Below the pieces are notes generated by a model. It saw only the letters and a program-made list of their open reading frames with translations. It ran no database searches and was not told the DNA's origin. Source: Flammeovirgaceae bacterium SG7u.111 (GTDB lineage Bacteria; Bacteroidota; Bacteroidia; Cytophagales; Flammeovirgaceae). From it: a stretch of 64,000 bases of DNA. The stretch covers positions 5,719,635 to 5,783,634 of the forward strand of contig CP139021.1 of assembly GCA_034044135.1 (NCBI GenBank). The letters run 5' to 3'. Within the stretch, counting starts at the first letter, position 1. Each line of letters begins with the position of its first letter. This document shows, one piece after another, positions 1 through 9,335 of this stretch. Position numbers and translations under genes: made by a program.

Positions 1-256
1 TGTGCGAAAATCCCAAAAACTCTTTTGCATAGTACTCATACCCAGTATGTGTTGAAGGATATGTATGCGGACCTATACTCAGCATGCTAAAAGGATAAGA
101 AGCAGCAGGAGACATTTGCCCATGATCACCCGAAGTACCTAAGAATGCATTTACCAACTTTATTGGTTCCGCCGCATTTGTTACAGGTTGAGCTCCTTGT
201 TTCTGCTGAGAACAAGAAGCGATAAATAATAATGTGAATAACAATAATAGTCGCAT
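1..256 (-). CDS. GH92 family alpha-mannosidase lipoprotein, N-terminal part only
   Basis: The ATG lies at 256-254 and the frame stays open to the window edge, giving the first 85 residues. Residues 1-15 form a lipoprotein signal ending in an IASC lipobox (Cys15), so the enzyme should be anchored in a membrane and face the periplasm or the surface. Residues 30-85 match the conserved start of GH92 exo-alpha-mannosidases: a V-N-x-F-x-G-T-x-G-x-x-G block, a P-A-A-S-Y-P-F-S-M block, and a G-Y-E-Y block running into the typical F-L-G-F-S-H. GH92 enzymes are Ca-dependent and remove alpha-linked mannose from mannans, N-glycans or mannosyl-phosphate. The gene starts 5 bases after the stop of the DUF218 gene and is the last visible gene of locus A. 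The catalytic region is outside the window. Family call is fairly sure; linkage specificity is unknown. Confidence 0.82.
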   Translation of the reverse strand, partial: MRLLLLFTLLFIASCSQQKQGAQPVTNAAEPIKLVNAFLGTSGDHGQMSPAASYPFSMLSIGPHTYPSTHTGYEYYAKEFLGFSH

Positions 257-261
257 GATGT

Positions 262-1527
262 CTATGGATCTAAAGGTTCTAGTGGATTTTGCTGAAACGA
301 GTCGATACTAGGTAGCCATTCTATGGTAGTTGGAGAGATCCTTTCCAATAATTTGCACGGCATATACCCTAGTTCTTTCATATTCCTATCATAGAAATTT
401 TGCGAACTCACGTAATCGCTATGTCTAAAATTAGTAGTGACTAGGTTGGGCTTATCAGTAGGCACTCCGTACTTAAATAGCAAGCGGGAAGCATTGCGCA
501 CATTAGTAGTTGTGTGTCTCGCATGTGGTTCAATAATGATATGCTTTTCAGCAATTCCATATTTCTCCATCAACTCCTTTTTCATTTCAATGGCTTCGCA
601 AGAAGGAGTGCGGTAAGGGTGAACATGCCCTCCAGAAACAATGATAAGAGGCGCCTTTCCTTCTTTAAACTGACGGGCTGCAACCCTAAGGTTGAACTTG
701 CCCAAAGGAGTAAGCGAAACCCCATAAATCTCTGAACCAGCACCAAGAACCAAGATAGAAGCATACGGGTACTCTCCCCAAGAAACAGAAGGGATATAAT
801 CCACCGCTGCTTGGTTTCCGAGGCCTTCCATAGGTTCATAGCGTGCAGCTTCGTCTTTATGGTTGAGGTATAAGAGCGAATTGGTAAAATCAAGGCTTCC
901 CCCGAAAAACAAAGAGCTTTTTTCTGCTTGTACCAAAATATCACTTGCCCATGTGTGGATAGTATAGATATAACTTCTACTGTTTACATCATACACTACC
1001 GAATCGATGTTAGGATAAATAGCTTTGTCGCCGTTTCCATATACTTTTATAGAATGGTTCATCCCTTCGGCGCAAACCTCCCATGCCTTTTTCAAAAGCT
1101 CGGCATCAGAAAGTGAATCATATAACTGGTAAGCCATAGATGGGCGGATGTGTTGGCTGATCAAGCTTGCCATTGCCCCATTATTTTCAAGCAACTTTTC
1201 TAAACTCTTGCTTGCCTCAGCAATCTCGCTCTCTGACCACACAAAAGAATCCACTACACAAGCGCGGTCTCTTGAGCAAGTTTCTACAGCTTTTCGAATT
1301 GCCTGAAGCTTCGTGTCCTTCAGTTTTGTTAAATTTTTATCACTAGCCAATAACTCTTTTACCTCAGGAATCTTTTGGAAAAGGGTTAGCAAATAAAAAT
1401 TCTTGTCTTGCACCAAAGAGGCTGACTTTACTTTTCGGTAGCCAGTATTGCTAGAAGCAATGGATTGCCCCCAGCTCATATGTACGCACAACCAAAAGGT
1501 GATACATAGAAGAATATTTTTTTTCAT
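262..1527 (-). CDS. Secreted DUF218 (YdcF/SanA-like) protein
   Basis: This 421-residue protein has a signal peptide ending near Gly20-Gln21. About 230 residues follow with no domain I recognise. Residues 257-400 form a DUF218/YdcF domain: a hydrophobic strand into L-G-A-G-S (261-265), then I-V-S-G-G-H (296-301), then E334-P-H-A-R-H-T-T-T-N. DUF218 proteins include ElyC and SanA of E. coli envelope biology, and the fold is Rossmann-like with a probable nucleotide or phosphate site; no general reaction is established. It sits between the PI-PLC-like gene (33-base gap) and the GH92 gene (5-base gap) and is surely co-transcribed with them, which suggests a role on the same substrate, perhaps on a phosphorylated product. 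That role is inference. Confidence 0.85.
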   Translation of the reverse strand: MKKNILLCITFWLCVHMSWGQSIASSNTGYRKVKSASLVQDKNFYLLTLFQKIPEVKELLASDKNLTKLKDTKLQAIRKAVETCSRDRACVVDSFVWSESEIAEASKSLEKLLENNGAMASLISQHIRPSMAYQLYDSLSDAELLKKAWEVCAEGMNHSIKVYGNGDKAIYPNIDSVVYDVNSRSYIYTIHTWASDILVQAEKSSLFFGGSLDFTNSLLYLNHKDEAARYEPMEGLGNQAAVDYIPSVSWGEYPYASILVLGAGSEIYGVSLTPLGKFNLRVAARQFKEGKAPLIIVSGGHVHPYRTPSCEAIEMKKELMEKYGIAEKHIIIEPHARHTTTNVRNASRLLFKYGVPTDKPNLVTTNFRHSDYVSSQNFYDRNMKELGYMPCKLLERISPTTIEWLPSIDSFQQNPLEPLDP

Positions 1528-1559
1528 ATCGATGATGTAAATAATTTAGGGTTTGAAGC

Positions 1560-2780
1560 TTACTTTAAGTTCCCATTTACTGGATTGACCCTTACAGGTT
1601 TTTTATTGGGCAACTGGACGAAATAATCCGTCCCATAATTATTGCCCGGCTTGAAGAAATCGGTAGAAATGACTTGCGCACCACTTTCAAAAGCAGCATT
1701 TGCACGGGTCATATCATTCACCTTTGCCTCATAGGTTTCGATATCGGAGCGAGTACGAACTAAGTACCCTTTTTCCACAAAAGCCCTAATCTCTTCCTTC
1801 CTAAGAATAGAGTTGTCCAACAATAAAAAAGCAGCATGGTCTTGCCCTGGTTCCGATTGTACAAACATAGCCCTGCCTTCTAAGTTGGGACGATTTTCTA
1901 CATAAGGGCTGTTTAATGACATACCTGCAGTAGAAGGCAAAAGCATGAATACAAACTTTCCGAGAGATTCTGACAGCCTAGGCCAGTTATGCGCCAGTAC
2001 TCCTTCTTCTAGTGTAGGGTATTTACCTCTAACCACGTCGGGAGTAATCACCTTTTCCTTTCCTAAAACAGAGAATACAAGCTTATCGAGCTCGTCAAAC
2101 ACCTCCGCCGTATAAGGCAACACTTCCGCAGAATTAGGGAAGATAGGTTTTCCTTTGTCCTTCGCCTCTATCATGATAAAAATAGGAACATGGCTAGGGT
2201 GCTTTTCTGACCAGTTTTTTAATGCGGTTAGCGCTTGCTCAAAAGTGGTATAATGAGTACGGAAATCTATATCTGGAATATGAAGCACCTTAAAACCAGG
2301 CTTTTCCAACCCCACGCTATCGTATGGCAAGAGGTCAGTCTTACCCATTGTCCTCAAAGTAGAATAAATAGCAGGCTTGCTGAATCGGTTGCCAGTTGGA
2401 TCGTAATAGACATCAATTTCAAAAGAACGTAGCCCCGAATCCAGTTGCTCATTAAAATCAGGATGATCGTAGGAAAGCCCTTCACTCATTTTCACCTTAT
2501 TAGGATGGTATTCTTCAAATTTTTCCCTTTGGTCTTCAGGCATTTTCTCAAAATATTGCCCCATCAACTGTTCGAAAATTGGGTCAATATAATTTGAAAC
2601 GGCGGTATCAAGTGGCAAGGCATAGCTGTTGTGAGTTCCCAACACTTGTATCTGGTTGATCTTGATACTTTCAGGAAAAGAAATTGCTTCTTCTGCGGTA
2701 AACTGTGCAGTATTACAAGCGTGCAATAGTAAACCCAATAGAAAAGCGCTTGATCTATTTAGTATATAAATCAGTTTCAT
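1560..2780 (-). CDS. PI-PLC-C1-like Ca-dependent phosphodiesterase lipoprotein
   Basis: This 406-residue protein carries a lipoprotein signal (lipobox L-L-H-A-C, Cys22). It shows the PI-PLC TIM-barrel catalytic pattern of the Ca-dependent phosphoinositide phospholipase C group (PF16670 type): G-T-H-N-S-Y with His50, E-I-D at 121-123 as probable metal ligands, and a second His in the D-F-R-T-H segment at His176. Family members cleave, or are predicted to cleave, the phosphodiester of phosphatidylinositol-like lipids to release the head group. The gene follows susD in locus A, where the first enzyme after SusCD normally acts on the outer-membrane substrate. The fold call is strong. Whether the true substrate is a PI lipid, a GPI-type glycolipid or another phosphodiester cannot be read from the sequence. 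Confidence 0.85.
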   Translation of the reverse strand: MKLIYILNRSSAFLLGLLLHACNTAQFTAEEAISFPESIKINQIQVLGTHNSYALPLDTAVSNYIDPIFEQLMGQYFEKMPEDQREKFEEYHPNKVKMSEGLSYDHPDFNEQLDSGLRSFEIDVYYDPTGNRFSKPAIYSTLRTMGKTDLLPYDSVGLEKPGFKVLHIPDIDFRTHYTTFEQALTALKNWSEKHPSHVPIFIMIEAKDKGKPIFPNSAEVLPYTAEVFDELDKLVFSVLGKEKVITPDVVRGKYPTLEEGVLAHNWPRLSESLGKFVFMLLPSTAGMSLNSPYVENRPNLEGRAMFVQSEPGQDHAAFLLLDNSILRKEEIRAFVEKGYLVRTRSDIETYEAKVNDMTRANAAFESGAQVISTDFFKPGNNYGTDYFVQLPNKKPVRVNPVNGNLK

Positions 2781-2899
2781 GGAAAACTTTATAGAGAGAG
2801 GATTAATGAGAAATTAGACATAGAAAAAGAATCTGCCAGGCAAGTTTGCCTGACAGATAAATAGAAAAGCTAATGTCGAAATACAACTTCACTCATTTA

Positions 2900-4561
2900 T
2901 CAATAACCCGATCTCTGAGTCACTTTGTCATCTCCCACTACGTCAATATATGTCTGAGGGATTGGGAAATATTCGTTCACTCCTTCTGTGAATTGAGCAT
3001 TGGTAAGATGCGACCTTTTTGTTTTTTCAACTTCTATATACTCATTTATCGTTTCAGCCGCTACACCCCATCTTACAAGATCGAAAAAACGATGCCCTTC
3101 CATAGCCAGCTCTAACCTTCTTTCTAAACGAACCGCTTCAAGAGCTGCATCTGCATCAGTCCAAGCCTCGGTATATAGCTCAATATTGTAATCATCTGCT
3201 GGTGCTGAGCCATCTAAAGTCATTACGTATTGGCTATTTTTCGCACGTTCGCGCACTTCGTTTACAACTGCTCTAGCTCCTTCCAAATCGCCCAAAGCTA
3301 CTTGAGCCTCAGCTTTCCATAAAAGCAAATCGGCATAGCGGATGATGTAATAATTGAGCGCACTTACATATGGCCAACTTTTAACTTGATAATCTGAATT
3401 TACAGAAACGATCCTTTTTTTAGGACCATAAGGACCGTAAGTAGCAAGATCTCTAGCCCAACTTGATTCGTATATAACACCCAAATCTAAGTAAGGAATT
3501 TCTGGCCTTCCCACAGTATGATCCAACCTAGGATCCACCATATCTATATCTGTAAGGTCTACATTATCGTTTACAGGCAAACCATCCACACCTGTTTTAT
3601 AAGCATTTATCAAGTTTTGAGAAGGACGGTGGAATCCATATTGGGAATAAAAAGGTCCCCCTGGTGCCGATAACCTATCACCGATACTACCATTATAATT
3701 ACTTGTTCCCCCATCATTTACAGAATGTTGAACCGCAAAGATAATCTCCAAACTATTATCATTTTCAGGAAGAAACACATCTCTAAAATCAGGGAGCAAC
3801 GCGTACTTATTACTTTCTATCACTTCATTAGTAGCAGCTAATGCATCACTCCATTTTTGCTGATATACATAACATTTTGCCAAGTAAGATTTTGCCGTCA
3901 TTTTGTTTGGGCGACCAACTTCTTCTTGCTCTAGCGGAAGGTTATCATATGCAGTTTGGAAATTCTCTTCTATCTTGCCCCATAGTTCATCAGAAGAATA
4001 TTCAGTGTTTGATGCATAATAATCTTCAATTAATACTGCCGACTCATCTATGTAAGGGATCTGATTATAAATCCTCTTAAGCTCAAAATAGTAATGTCCT
4101 CTCAAAAAATGTAATTCACCCATTCTCACAGACTTTAAACTCGCATCAAAATCACTTGACTGTTCCAATAGCTGAATCGCTACATTTGTTCTTTTTACAC
4201 CTTCGTAGAGAGCGCCCCACTTACGTTGAATATCCGTAATGGTCGGGTTGATGTTGAATATTTCCATTTGATGGATTTGGTTTTGGTCACCGGTACCTCC
4301 ACCGCCTTTGTAGCTATCATCTGACATTACATCGCCAAAACTCCAGTTGGATGCAGGTGAGTTAAAAGCACTACTTGCCCCATCAAATTGTCCATTAAGC
4401 ACACTGTATGCCGCTACGATAGCTCCTTCTACATTTTCAGGATCTGTCATATTATCAGGATCAATTTCACCATAAGGTGTTTCGTCCAAAAAAGTATCTG
4501 AACAAGAAGCCGTAAATAAAAATGCTGTTGTTAGAAATATATATATGAATGTATTTTTCAT
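2900..4561 (-). CDS. SusD/RagB-family surface glycan-binding lipoprotein (locus A)
   Basis: This 553-residue protein has a lipoprotein signal (T-A-S-C, Cys20) followed by the D-x-F-L-D-E-x-P start usual for SusD homologues. The helical TPR-like middle is present, with the L-R-G-H-Y-Y-F-E-L motif near residue 155. The C-terminal half carries I-R-Y-A-D-L-L-L-W-K-A-E-A and the R-R-L-E-L-A-M-E-G-H-R-F-F-D-L-V-R-W-G block diagnostic of the family. SusD proteins cap the SusC channel and capture ligand at the cell surface. The gene begins 60 bases after susC and forms its cognate pair. Ligand specificity is not readable; the neighbouring PI-PLC-like and GH92 enzymes suggest a mannosylated or inositol-phosphate-containing ligand. 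Confidence 0.96.
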   Translation of the reverse strand: MKNTFIYIFLTTAFLFTASCSDTFLDETPYGEIDPDNMTDPENVEGAIVAAYSVLNGQFDGASSAFNSPASNWSFGDVMSDDSYKGGGGTGDQNQIHQMEIFNINPTITDIQRKWGALYEGVKRTNVAIQLLEQSSDFDASLKSVRMGELHFLRGHYYFELKRIYNQIPYIDESAVLIEDYYASNTEYSSDELWGKIEENFQTAYDNLPLEQEEVGRPNKMTAKSYLAKCYVYQQKWSDALAATNEVIESNKYALLPDFRDVFLPENDNSLEIIFAVQHSVNDGGTSNYNGSIGDRLSAPGGPFYSQYGFHRPSQNLINAYKTGVDGLPVNDNVDLTDIDMVDPRLDHTVGRPEIPYLDLGVIYESSWARDLATYGPYGPKKRIVSVNSDYQVKSWPYVSALNYYIIRYADLLLWKAEAQVALGDLEGARAVVNEVRERAKNSQYVMTLDGSAPADDYNIELYTEAWTDADAALEAVRLERRLELAMEGHRFFDLVRWGVAAETINEYIEVEKTKRSHLTNAQFTEGVNEYFPIPQTYIDVVGDDKVTQRSGY

Positions 4562-4621
4562 TTTTCTGTTCGATTTGAAATTTTTACAATAAAAAACTGA
4601 TCTTCAGAATAGTCACTACTA

Positions 4622-7600
4622 TTAGAATGAAGCATTCAAACCTAATGTGAAGGTTCTTGATGGAGGGTAAATACCACGGTCTATACCGATATCAAGGTTT
4701 CTATTGCTTGAAGAATAGTTCTGAAGACCAAGCTCTGGGGACATTCCATCGTAACCAGTTATGGTAAATAAGTTGGTAGCCTGGCCAAATACTCTTACAT
4801 CAAGTCCACCAAGCTTTTCCGTCGGGAATGTATAGCCTAGTTGTAAATTATACAGTTTGAAATAAGAACCATCTTCTACATAATAAGAAGATACCCTAAT
4901 ATTGTTGTTAGGATCATCCAAACTCAAACGAGGGATACTAGAATCAGGGTTTTCAGGAGTCCAGGCATCAAGAGTCGACTCACTTTTGTTATAAGCTGCT
5001 TGGTTGAAAAACTCTGTCTTATATTTAGTAAGGTTATAGATGTCACTTCCAAAAGACCCGTTAAACAACATTGCCAAATCGAACCCTTTGTAATAAAAGT
5101 TCATGTTGACACCTAATATCACATCAGGATGAGGTGAACCTATAAAAGTACGGTCGTCGCTGTCCAGGTCCCCATCATTATCTACATCATTGAACCTGAG
5201 ATCGCCAGGTTGGGCATTTGGCTGGATTCCGTGGGCATCTATTTCAGCTTGGGTTTTAAAAATCCCTGCTTCTTCATATCCATAGAAAGAGCCAATTGGC
5301 TGGCCAATGGTTGACCTAGATATTTCTTGACCAAAGTTTACTCCGTGCAAAGAAGAGCTTGGGATACCTAGGTAAGAAACACCATCCAATTCTGTTAACT
5401 CATTCTTATAAGCGGTGAGGTTGAACCCTAGGTTATAGTTGAACTCGTTTGAATGACCTTTGTAGTTCACAGTCAGCTCTAGCCCACTGTTTTTCATTTG
5501 ACCACCATTGATCCACGTTCCATCACTTGTCCCCCCATAGGTTAGCGGAATAGGTGAATAAACAAGAATGTCGTCGGTAACTTTGCTAAAGTATTCTGCA
5601 GTGACATCTAGTTTGTTGTCAAAGAGACCTAAATCCAAACCAATACTTGTTTGGGTTGTCACTTCCCATTTCAAATTAGGATTTGCAACTCTGGTCTGTA
5701 CCAATCCAGTATATACAGACTCCTGTGCACCATCAATAGCATAATTTGAATACGTCGCATTGTTTTGGTAGCTAAACAACGTAGAGTAAGATGGGACTTG
5801 TTGGTTACCAGCCTTACCCCAGCTCGCGCGAAGTTTTAAAGAATTCACAGGGGCTACATTAAAGAAGGACTCGTCACTGATGATCCAACCAGCAGAAAAT
5901 GCAGGGAATGTTCCCCAGTTGTTTTCACTCAATCGAGAAGTACCGTCTCTTCTCAAAGTGGCAGAGAACAAATATCGGTCAAGCAAACTATAGTTCACTT
6001 TACCAAAGAATGATAATAAAGACCAGTCGCTAGCACCACCAGAGTTTAATTGGTTATCTGTACCGTTAGATAGGTACCAGAAATTTGGGTCTTCGTACAA
6101 AAAGCTTTGCCTTGAAGCTGAAAAACTTTCAGCATAAAACTCAATTGATTCTTGACCTAACAATACATCAAAACTATGCTCGCCAAGTTCTTTCTGATAA
6201 GCCAACGTATTTGACCAAGTTAACTGGTAGTTAAAAGAGTTGCCGGTACTCAAGCTGTTTATAGCATTTGCCGATAATATTTCATCGTATACCGGAGAGA
6301 AGTTCCTGTAATTATTGCTATTGAAATCGATACCTAGATTTGTTTTTAGTTCCAAGTCACCTAGTTCAATGCCGGCAAAAACATTTCCTAATAGCCTGAT
6401 TCTTTTGTCCACATTGTCCTTACCTCGATCTAATTGCCCCAATGGGTTGCTTATATCGTTAATGGGGTTGCCTCCGTAATTTCCATTAATGTCTCTTACA
6501 GGTACAATGGAAGGAAATTGGAATGCATTATAAATGATACTCCCTAATGAAGAGTTGACCCCAACATCTGTTGTGCGTGAAAATGTGCCTGAAAAGTTTT
6601 CACCTATATTTATCAGGTCCTTTATCTTGTAGCTTGAATTAAAGCGGGCAGTAATTCTGTCAAAACCAGTGTGTTTAACGATTCCTTCTTGATTAAAATA
6701 ACCCAAACTAAAAGCATGTCTTCCCGTTTCATTTCCCTTAGAAACCGAGAGGTTGTAAGACTGAACTGTTGCCGGGTTAAATATTTCTTGTACCCAATCT
6801 ACATCAGCACTTGGTATAGTTTGATCATCATCTAAAAAAGCTGGGATAACTGCTTGGTTTGGATCGTTTCCATAAATATCACTTGCAGGAGTGCCACCAT
6901 CATTCTTGGTCGCTTGCCATAGCATATCGCCATACCCTTGAGCCGAAAGCATTTTTGGTAAGTTAAATGCTTTTTGAACACCTGCATAAGCATTTAACTC
7001 AATCACGCTTTCATCACTGCTCCCTTGTTTCGTTGTGATTACAACTACTCCGTTGGCAGCTCTTGATCCATAAATAGATGCCGCAGCAGCATCTTTCAAC
7101 ACCTGAATAGTTTCAATATCCGCTGGGTTTATACTATTCATACCGTTTGATACTGGAATACCATCTATAATATACAGCGGGTCGTTATTGTTGATAGTAC
7201 CGTACCCTCTTACCCTTACCGTAACATTACCTCCAGGTGCATTATCTGTAAGTACCTGAACACCAGCCATACGACCATCTAGCATTTTATCAACACTTGA
7301 AGTAGGAATCGAACTTATTTCCTCCGTATTGACAGTAGCAACAGAGCCTGTTACATCACGCTTTTTCTGTGTGCTATAGCCCATAATGACGAGTTCCTCC
7401 AGTTGAGCCACATCTTGTTTTAGAGCTACCTCAATAGTGCTTTTGTTTTCAATATTGATAATTTTCGGTTCAAATCCGGTGAAAGAAACAGAAACTTCCT
7501 TGTGAATTGCCGGAAATGTCAACTTGAACTCTCCATCCAAGTTAGAAACAGTACCTAGGGTAGTACCTACTACAATGATAGAAGCCCCTGGAAGCGGATC

Positions 7601-8041
7601 GTTTGTCTCTGAATCGATCACCTTTCCTGTAATAGTCACATTTTCTTGATACTCTTCTATAGAAGGTTTTTGCTTTTTGCTACCCTCCCTTTCTATCACA
7701 TAGATATTGTTATTGATACGCTTGAAATCAAATGCCGTTTGCTTGGCTATTTTTTCCAAAACATCCCTTAAACTACCATTTTTAACTCTAATATTTATCA
7801 GCTCAGAACTTTGGTTTACCTTCGGGTTATAAGCAAACTGAAGGTCAGTTTTTTCTTCTATCTCATGCAATACATTCGATAATTTAGCCTTACTTATATC
7901 AATTGAGATATGGATTTCTTCAAGGCTTTGGCTTGACGACGGATTCGCTAACAAAAACTGGATAGCGATCACTTGAATAACGGAAATATAGATTAATTGC
8001 CTTGACACAACCAGTAGTAGGTTTTGTAAGTGAAATTTCAT
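4622..8041 (-). CDS. SusC/RagA-family TonB-dependent transporter with STN domain (locus A)
   Basis: The likely start is the ATG at 8041, giving 1139 residues. An upstream in-frame start at 8125 would add 28 non-signal-like residues and would overlap the predicted antisense RNA, so I reject it. Order of parts: signal peptide (about 1-35), secretin/TonB short N-terminal domain (about 40-95, with F-A-Y-N-P), carboxypeptidase-regulatory-like domain (about 135-215, V-T-I-T-G-K-V), TonB-box/plug with the SusC signature (Y-I-I-D-G-I-P and A-A-A-S-I-Y-G-S-R-A-A-N-G), and a beta-barrel ending in a terminal Phe. The STN domain is the part that contacts FecR in transducing receptors, which fits the FecR and sigma genes just upstream. 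It imports the substrate captured by the adjacent SusD. Confidence 0.96.
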   Translation of the reverse strand: MKFHLQNLLLVVSRQLIYISVIQVIAIQFLLANPSSSQSLEEIHISIDISKAKLSNVLHEIEEKTDLQFAYNPKVNQSSELINIRVKNGSLRDVLEKIAKQTAFDFKRINNNIYVIEREGSKKQKPSIEEYQENVTITGKVIDSETNDPLPGASIIVVGTTLGTVSNLDGEFKLTFPAIHKEVSVSFTGFEPKIINIENKSTIEVALKQDVAQLEELVIMGYSTQKKRDVTGSVATVNTEEISSIPTSSVDKMLDGRMAGVQVLTDNAPGGNVTVRVRGYGTINNNDPLYIIDGIPVSNGMNSINPADIETIQVLKDAAAASIYGSRAANGVVVITTKQGSSDESVIELNAYAGVQKAFNLPKMLSAQGYGDMLWQATKNDGGTPASDIYGNDPNQAVIPAFLDDDQTIPSADVDWVQEIFNPATVQSYNLSVSKGNETGRHAFSLGYFNQEGIVKHTGFDRITARFNSSYKIKDLINIGENFSGTFSRTTDVGVNSSLGSIIYNAFQFPSIVPVRDINGNYGGNPINDISNPLGQLDRGKDNVDKRIRLLGNVFAGIELGDLELKTNLGIDFNSNNYRNFSPVYDEILSANAINSLSTGNSFNYQLTWSNTLAYQKELGEHSFDVLLGQESIEFYAESFSASRQSFLYEDPNFWYLSNGTDNQLNSGGASDWSLLSFFGKVNYSLLDRYLFSATLRRDGTSRLSENNWGTFPAFSAGWIISDESFFNVAPVNSLKLRASWGKAGNQQVPSYSTLFSYQNNATYSNYAIDGAQESVYTGLVQTRVANPNLKWEVTTQTSIGLDLGLFDNKLDVTAEYFSKVTDDILVYSPIPLTYGGTSDGTWINGGQMKNSGLELTVNYKGHSNEFNYNLGFNLTAYKNELTELDGVSYLGIPSSSLHGVNFGQEISRSTIGQPIGSFYGYEEAGIFKTQAEIDAHGIQPNAQPGDLRFNDVDNDGDLDSDDRTFIGSPHPDVILGVNMNFYYKGFDLAMLFNGSFGSDIYNLTKYKTEFFNQAAYNKSESTLDAWTPENPDSSIPRLSLDDPNNNIRVSSYYVEDGSYFKLYNLQLGYTFPTEKLGGLDVRVFGQATNLFTITGYDGMSPELGLQNYSSSNRNLDIGIDRGIYPPSRTFTLGLNASF

Positions 8042-8064
8042 AATTTTATAATGATTTAGTTTTG
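8036..8064 (+). promoter_or_regulatory. Predicted promoter for the locus A antisense RNA
   Basis: A perfect Bacteroidota -7 element TAGTTTTG lies at 8057-8064, with TTTC at 8036-8039 as a weak -33 element 17 bases upstream. It points away from susC into the susC leader and overlaps the susC start codon region. The spacing is at the short end of what is usual. Confidence 0.5.
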
Positions 8065-8069
8065 AATCG

Positions 8070-8144
8070 TTTTTTTGCCCAAGCCTGAACTCTTGGGCGG
8101 AAGATTTTGTCCAGGGCTGCGCCAACAGTTCTGGACTTTTTTTT
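8070..8144 (+). ncRNA. Predicted antisense small RNA opposite the susC leader (locus A)
   Basis: On the plus strand an exact TAGTTTTG box (TAnnTTTG, 8057-8064) is followed by about 75 bases holding two stem-loops. The first is GCCCAAG (8077-8083) with CTTGGGC (8092-8098). The second is an 11-pair stem, 8109-8119 with 8126-8136, followed by eight T (8137-8144). Two pairs of that stem are G-U in plus-strand RNA and would be C-A mismatches in the minus-strand leader, so the structure favours a plus-strand transcript. The RNA would be complementary to roughly -30 to -103 of the susC leader. Bacteroides PULs with ECF/FecR control carry such antisense RNAs (DonS type) in this position. Start site is estimated from the box; expression is inference. 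Confidence 0.6.
8109..8144 (+). terminator. Rho-independent terminator, plus strand, in the susC leader
   Basis: An 11-base-pair stem (8109-8119 with 8126-8136) with a 6-base loop is followed by T8. Two G-U pairs make it a good stem only as plus-strand RNA. No plus-strand protein gene lies upstream, which is why a small RNA is proposed. Confidence 0.75.
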
Positions 8145-8229
8145 AATCTCCCACCTTGTAGGAAATTAAAGCTAATTCGTATCGTCTTTTTAACTCATAA
8201 GCATTCTATTTTTTGTTAAAAGCTTTATT

Positions 8230-9264
8230 TTATTCTTTACAACTTCTTCCTCTTATGGATATATTTTTTTTCTCTGTAAACTTATATTCAAAGTTCACCA
8301 ACAGTTTTAGCCCCTCAAGTACGTTCACCAAATTTTCGTTCGTATAATTTGCACGTACCATGCACTGGTTTGCCAGTTCGTTTTCAAAAGTGATTTCAAT
8401 ATCGTACCATCTCTCTAGCGTTTTTATTACCGTGGCAAAAGGCACCATATCAAAATATAAAGTATTGCTTTTCCACGCTAAATAGGGAGTAAGCTCTACA
8501 TCTGTGACTGCTATGGAGCGGTCATTGGGATTGAAACTTGCCTGTTGGTTTGGCATTAATAAAGTTTCTTTGTCAAGGAGCGAATCTAACGGAACATCAA
8601 TTCTACTGACCGTTGGTGCCACCTTCACTTTCCCTGTTGCTACCGTTACTTCTACTTGCTGGGCAGGAAAAGCCCTTATATTGAAAGAAGTGCCCAACAC
8701 GGTTGTGAACAGCCCATTTGATTCTACAACAAAAGGTTTGTTTGGATTTTTCGAAACATTAAAAAATGCCTCGCCCTGCAAAACTACTTTTCTTGCATCG
8801 TCTGAAAACTGCTCGGGATACCTAACCGAGCTTTCCGTATTCAAATTGACCAATGATCCGTCGGGTAGCTTAAAGCTTATCCTTTGCCCTTTCTTTGTTG
8901 ATTTAGTAACATAATGTACTTCTTTGGGCAAGTTTTTCTGGGTTAGAAAATTCACATATGCCCAAGTAAAAATGCCCAACAGCAGAAATGCCGCTGCCAT
9001 CCGAGAAATTTGTTGATAACTAAAACTTACTCTTTTGGTAGCAATGGGTAGCTTTCCCTTTATCTGTGATAAAATAAAAACCGCTTCCTGCCTATCCAAT
9101 TTGTGTTGGCTTTCCATTTCCCATTCTTGCTCGAGTATCTTCTCCAACTCTTCTGGAGAACCATACTTATCAAGCAAGAAATATAACTCCTTGAGCTCTT
9201 CCTCGCTACACGCACTTTGCTGCAGCTTCTTTTTTAAGAACTCTTTTCTTCTGACCTTATTCAC
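8230..9264 (-). CDS. FecR-family anti-sigma factor (locus A)
   Basis: This 344-residue protein starts with GTG at 9264; no ATG is available before a stop further upstream. It has a cytoplasmic N-terminus (about 1-85) for sigma binding, one membrane segment near residues 88-108 (I-S-R-M-A-A-A-F-L-L-L-G), a periplasmic FecR domain (about 125-230, with V-V-L-Q-G-E-A-F-F-N-V and V-L-G-T-S-F-N-I-R-A-F), and a C-terminal DUF4974 domain (about 270-335). It should hold the upstream ECF sigma factor and release it when the SusC STN domain signals substrate. It lies between sigma (72-base gap) and susC (188-base gap with the predicted antisense RNA). Confidence 0.93.
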   Translation of the reverse strand: MNKVRRKEFLKKKLQQSACSEEELKELYFLLDKYGSPEELEKILEQEWEMESQHKLDRQEAVFILSQIKGKLPIATKRVSFSYQQISRMAAAFLLLGIFTWAYVNFLTQKNLPKEVHYVTKSTKKGQRISFKLPDGSLVNLNTESSVRYPEQFSDDARKVVLQGEAFFNVSKNPNKPFVVESNGLFTTVLGTSFNIRAFPAQQVEVTVATGKVKVAPTVSRIDVPLDSLLDKETLLMPNQQASFNPNDRSIAVTDVELTPYLAWKSNTLYFDMVPFATVIKTLERWYDIEITFENELANQCMVRANYTNENLVNVLEGLKLLVNFEYKFTEKKNISIRGRSCKE

Positions 9265-9335
9265 TAAATTATTTTTACCCTAATACTGAGAACAAAGGCC
9301 AAGGGGTGAGTAAAGAAATTGAATATAACAGCTAA

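Noticed and set aside
8042-8125. Longer start of the locus A susC gene
   Set aside because: The extra 28 residues are not signal-like and would cover the hairpins of the predicted antisense RNA; the ATG at 8041 opens a proper signal peptide.
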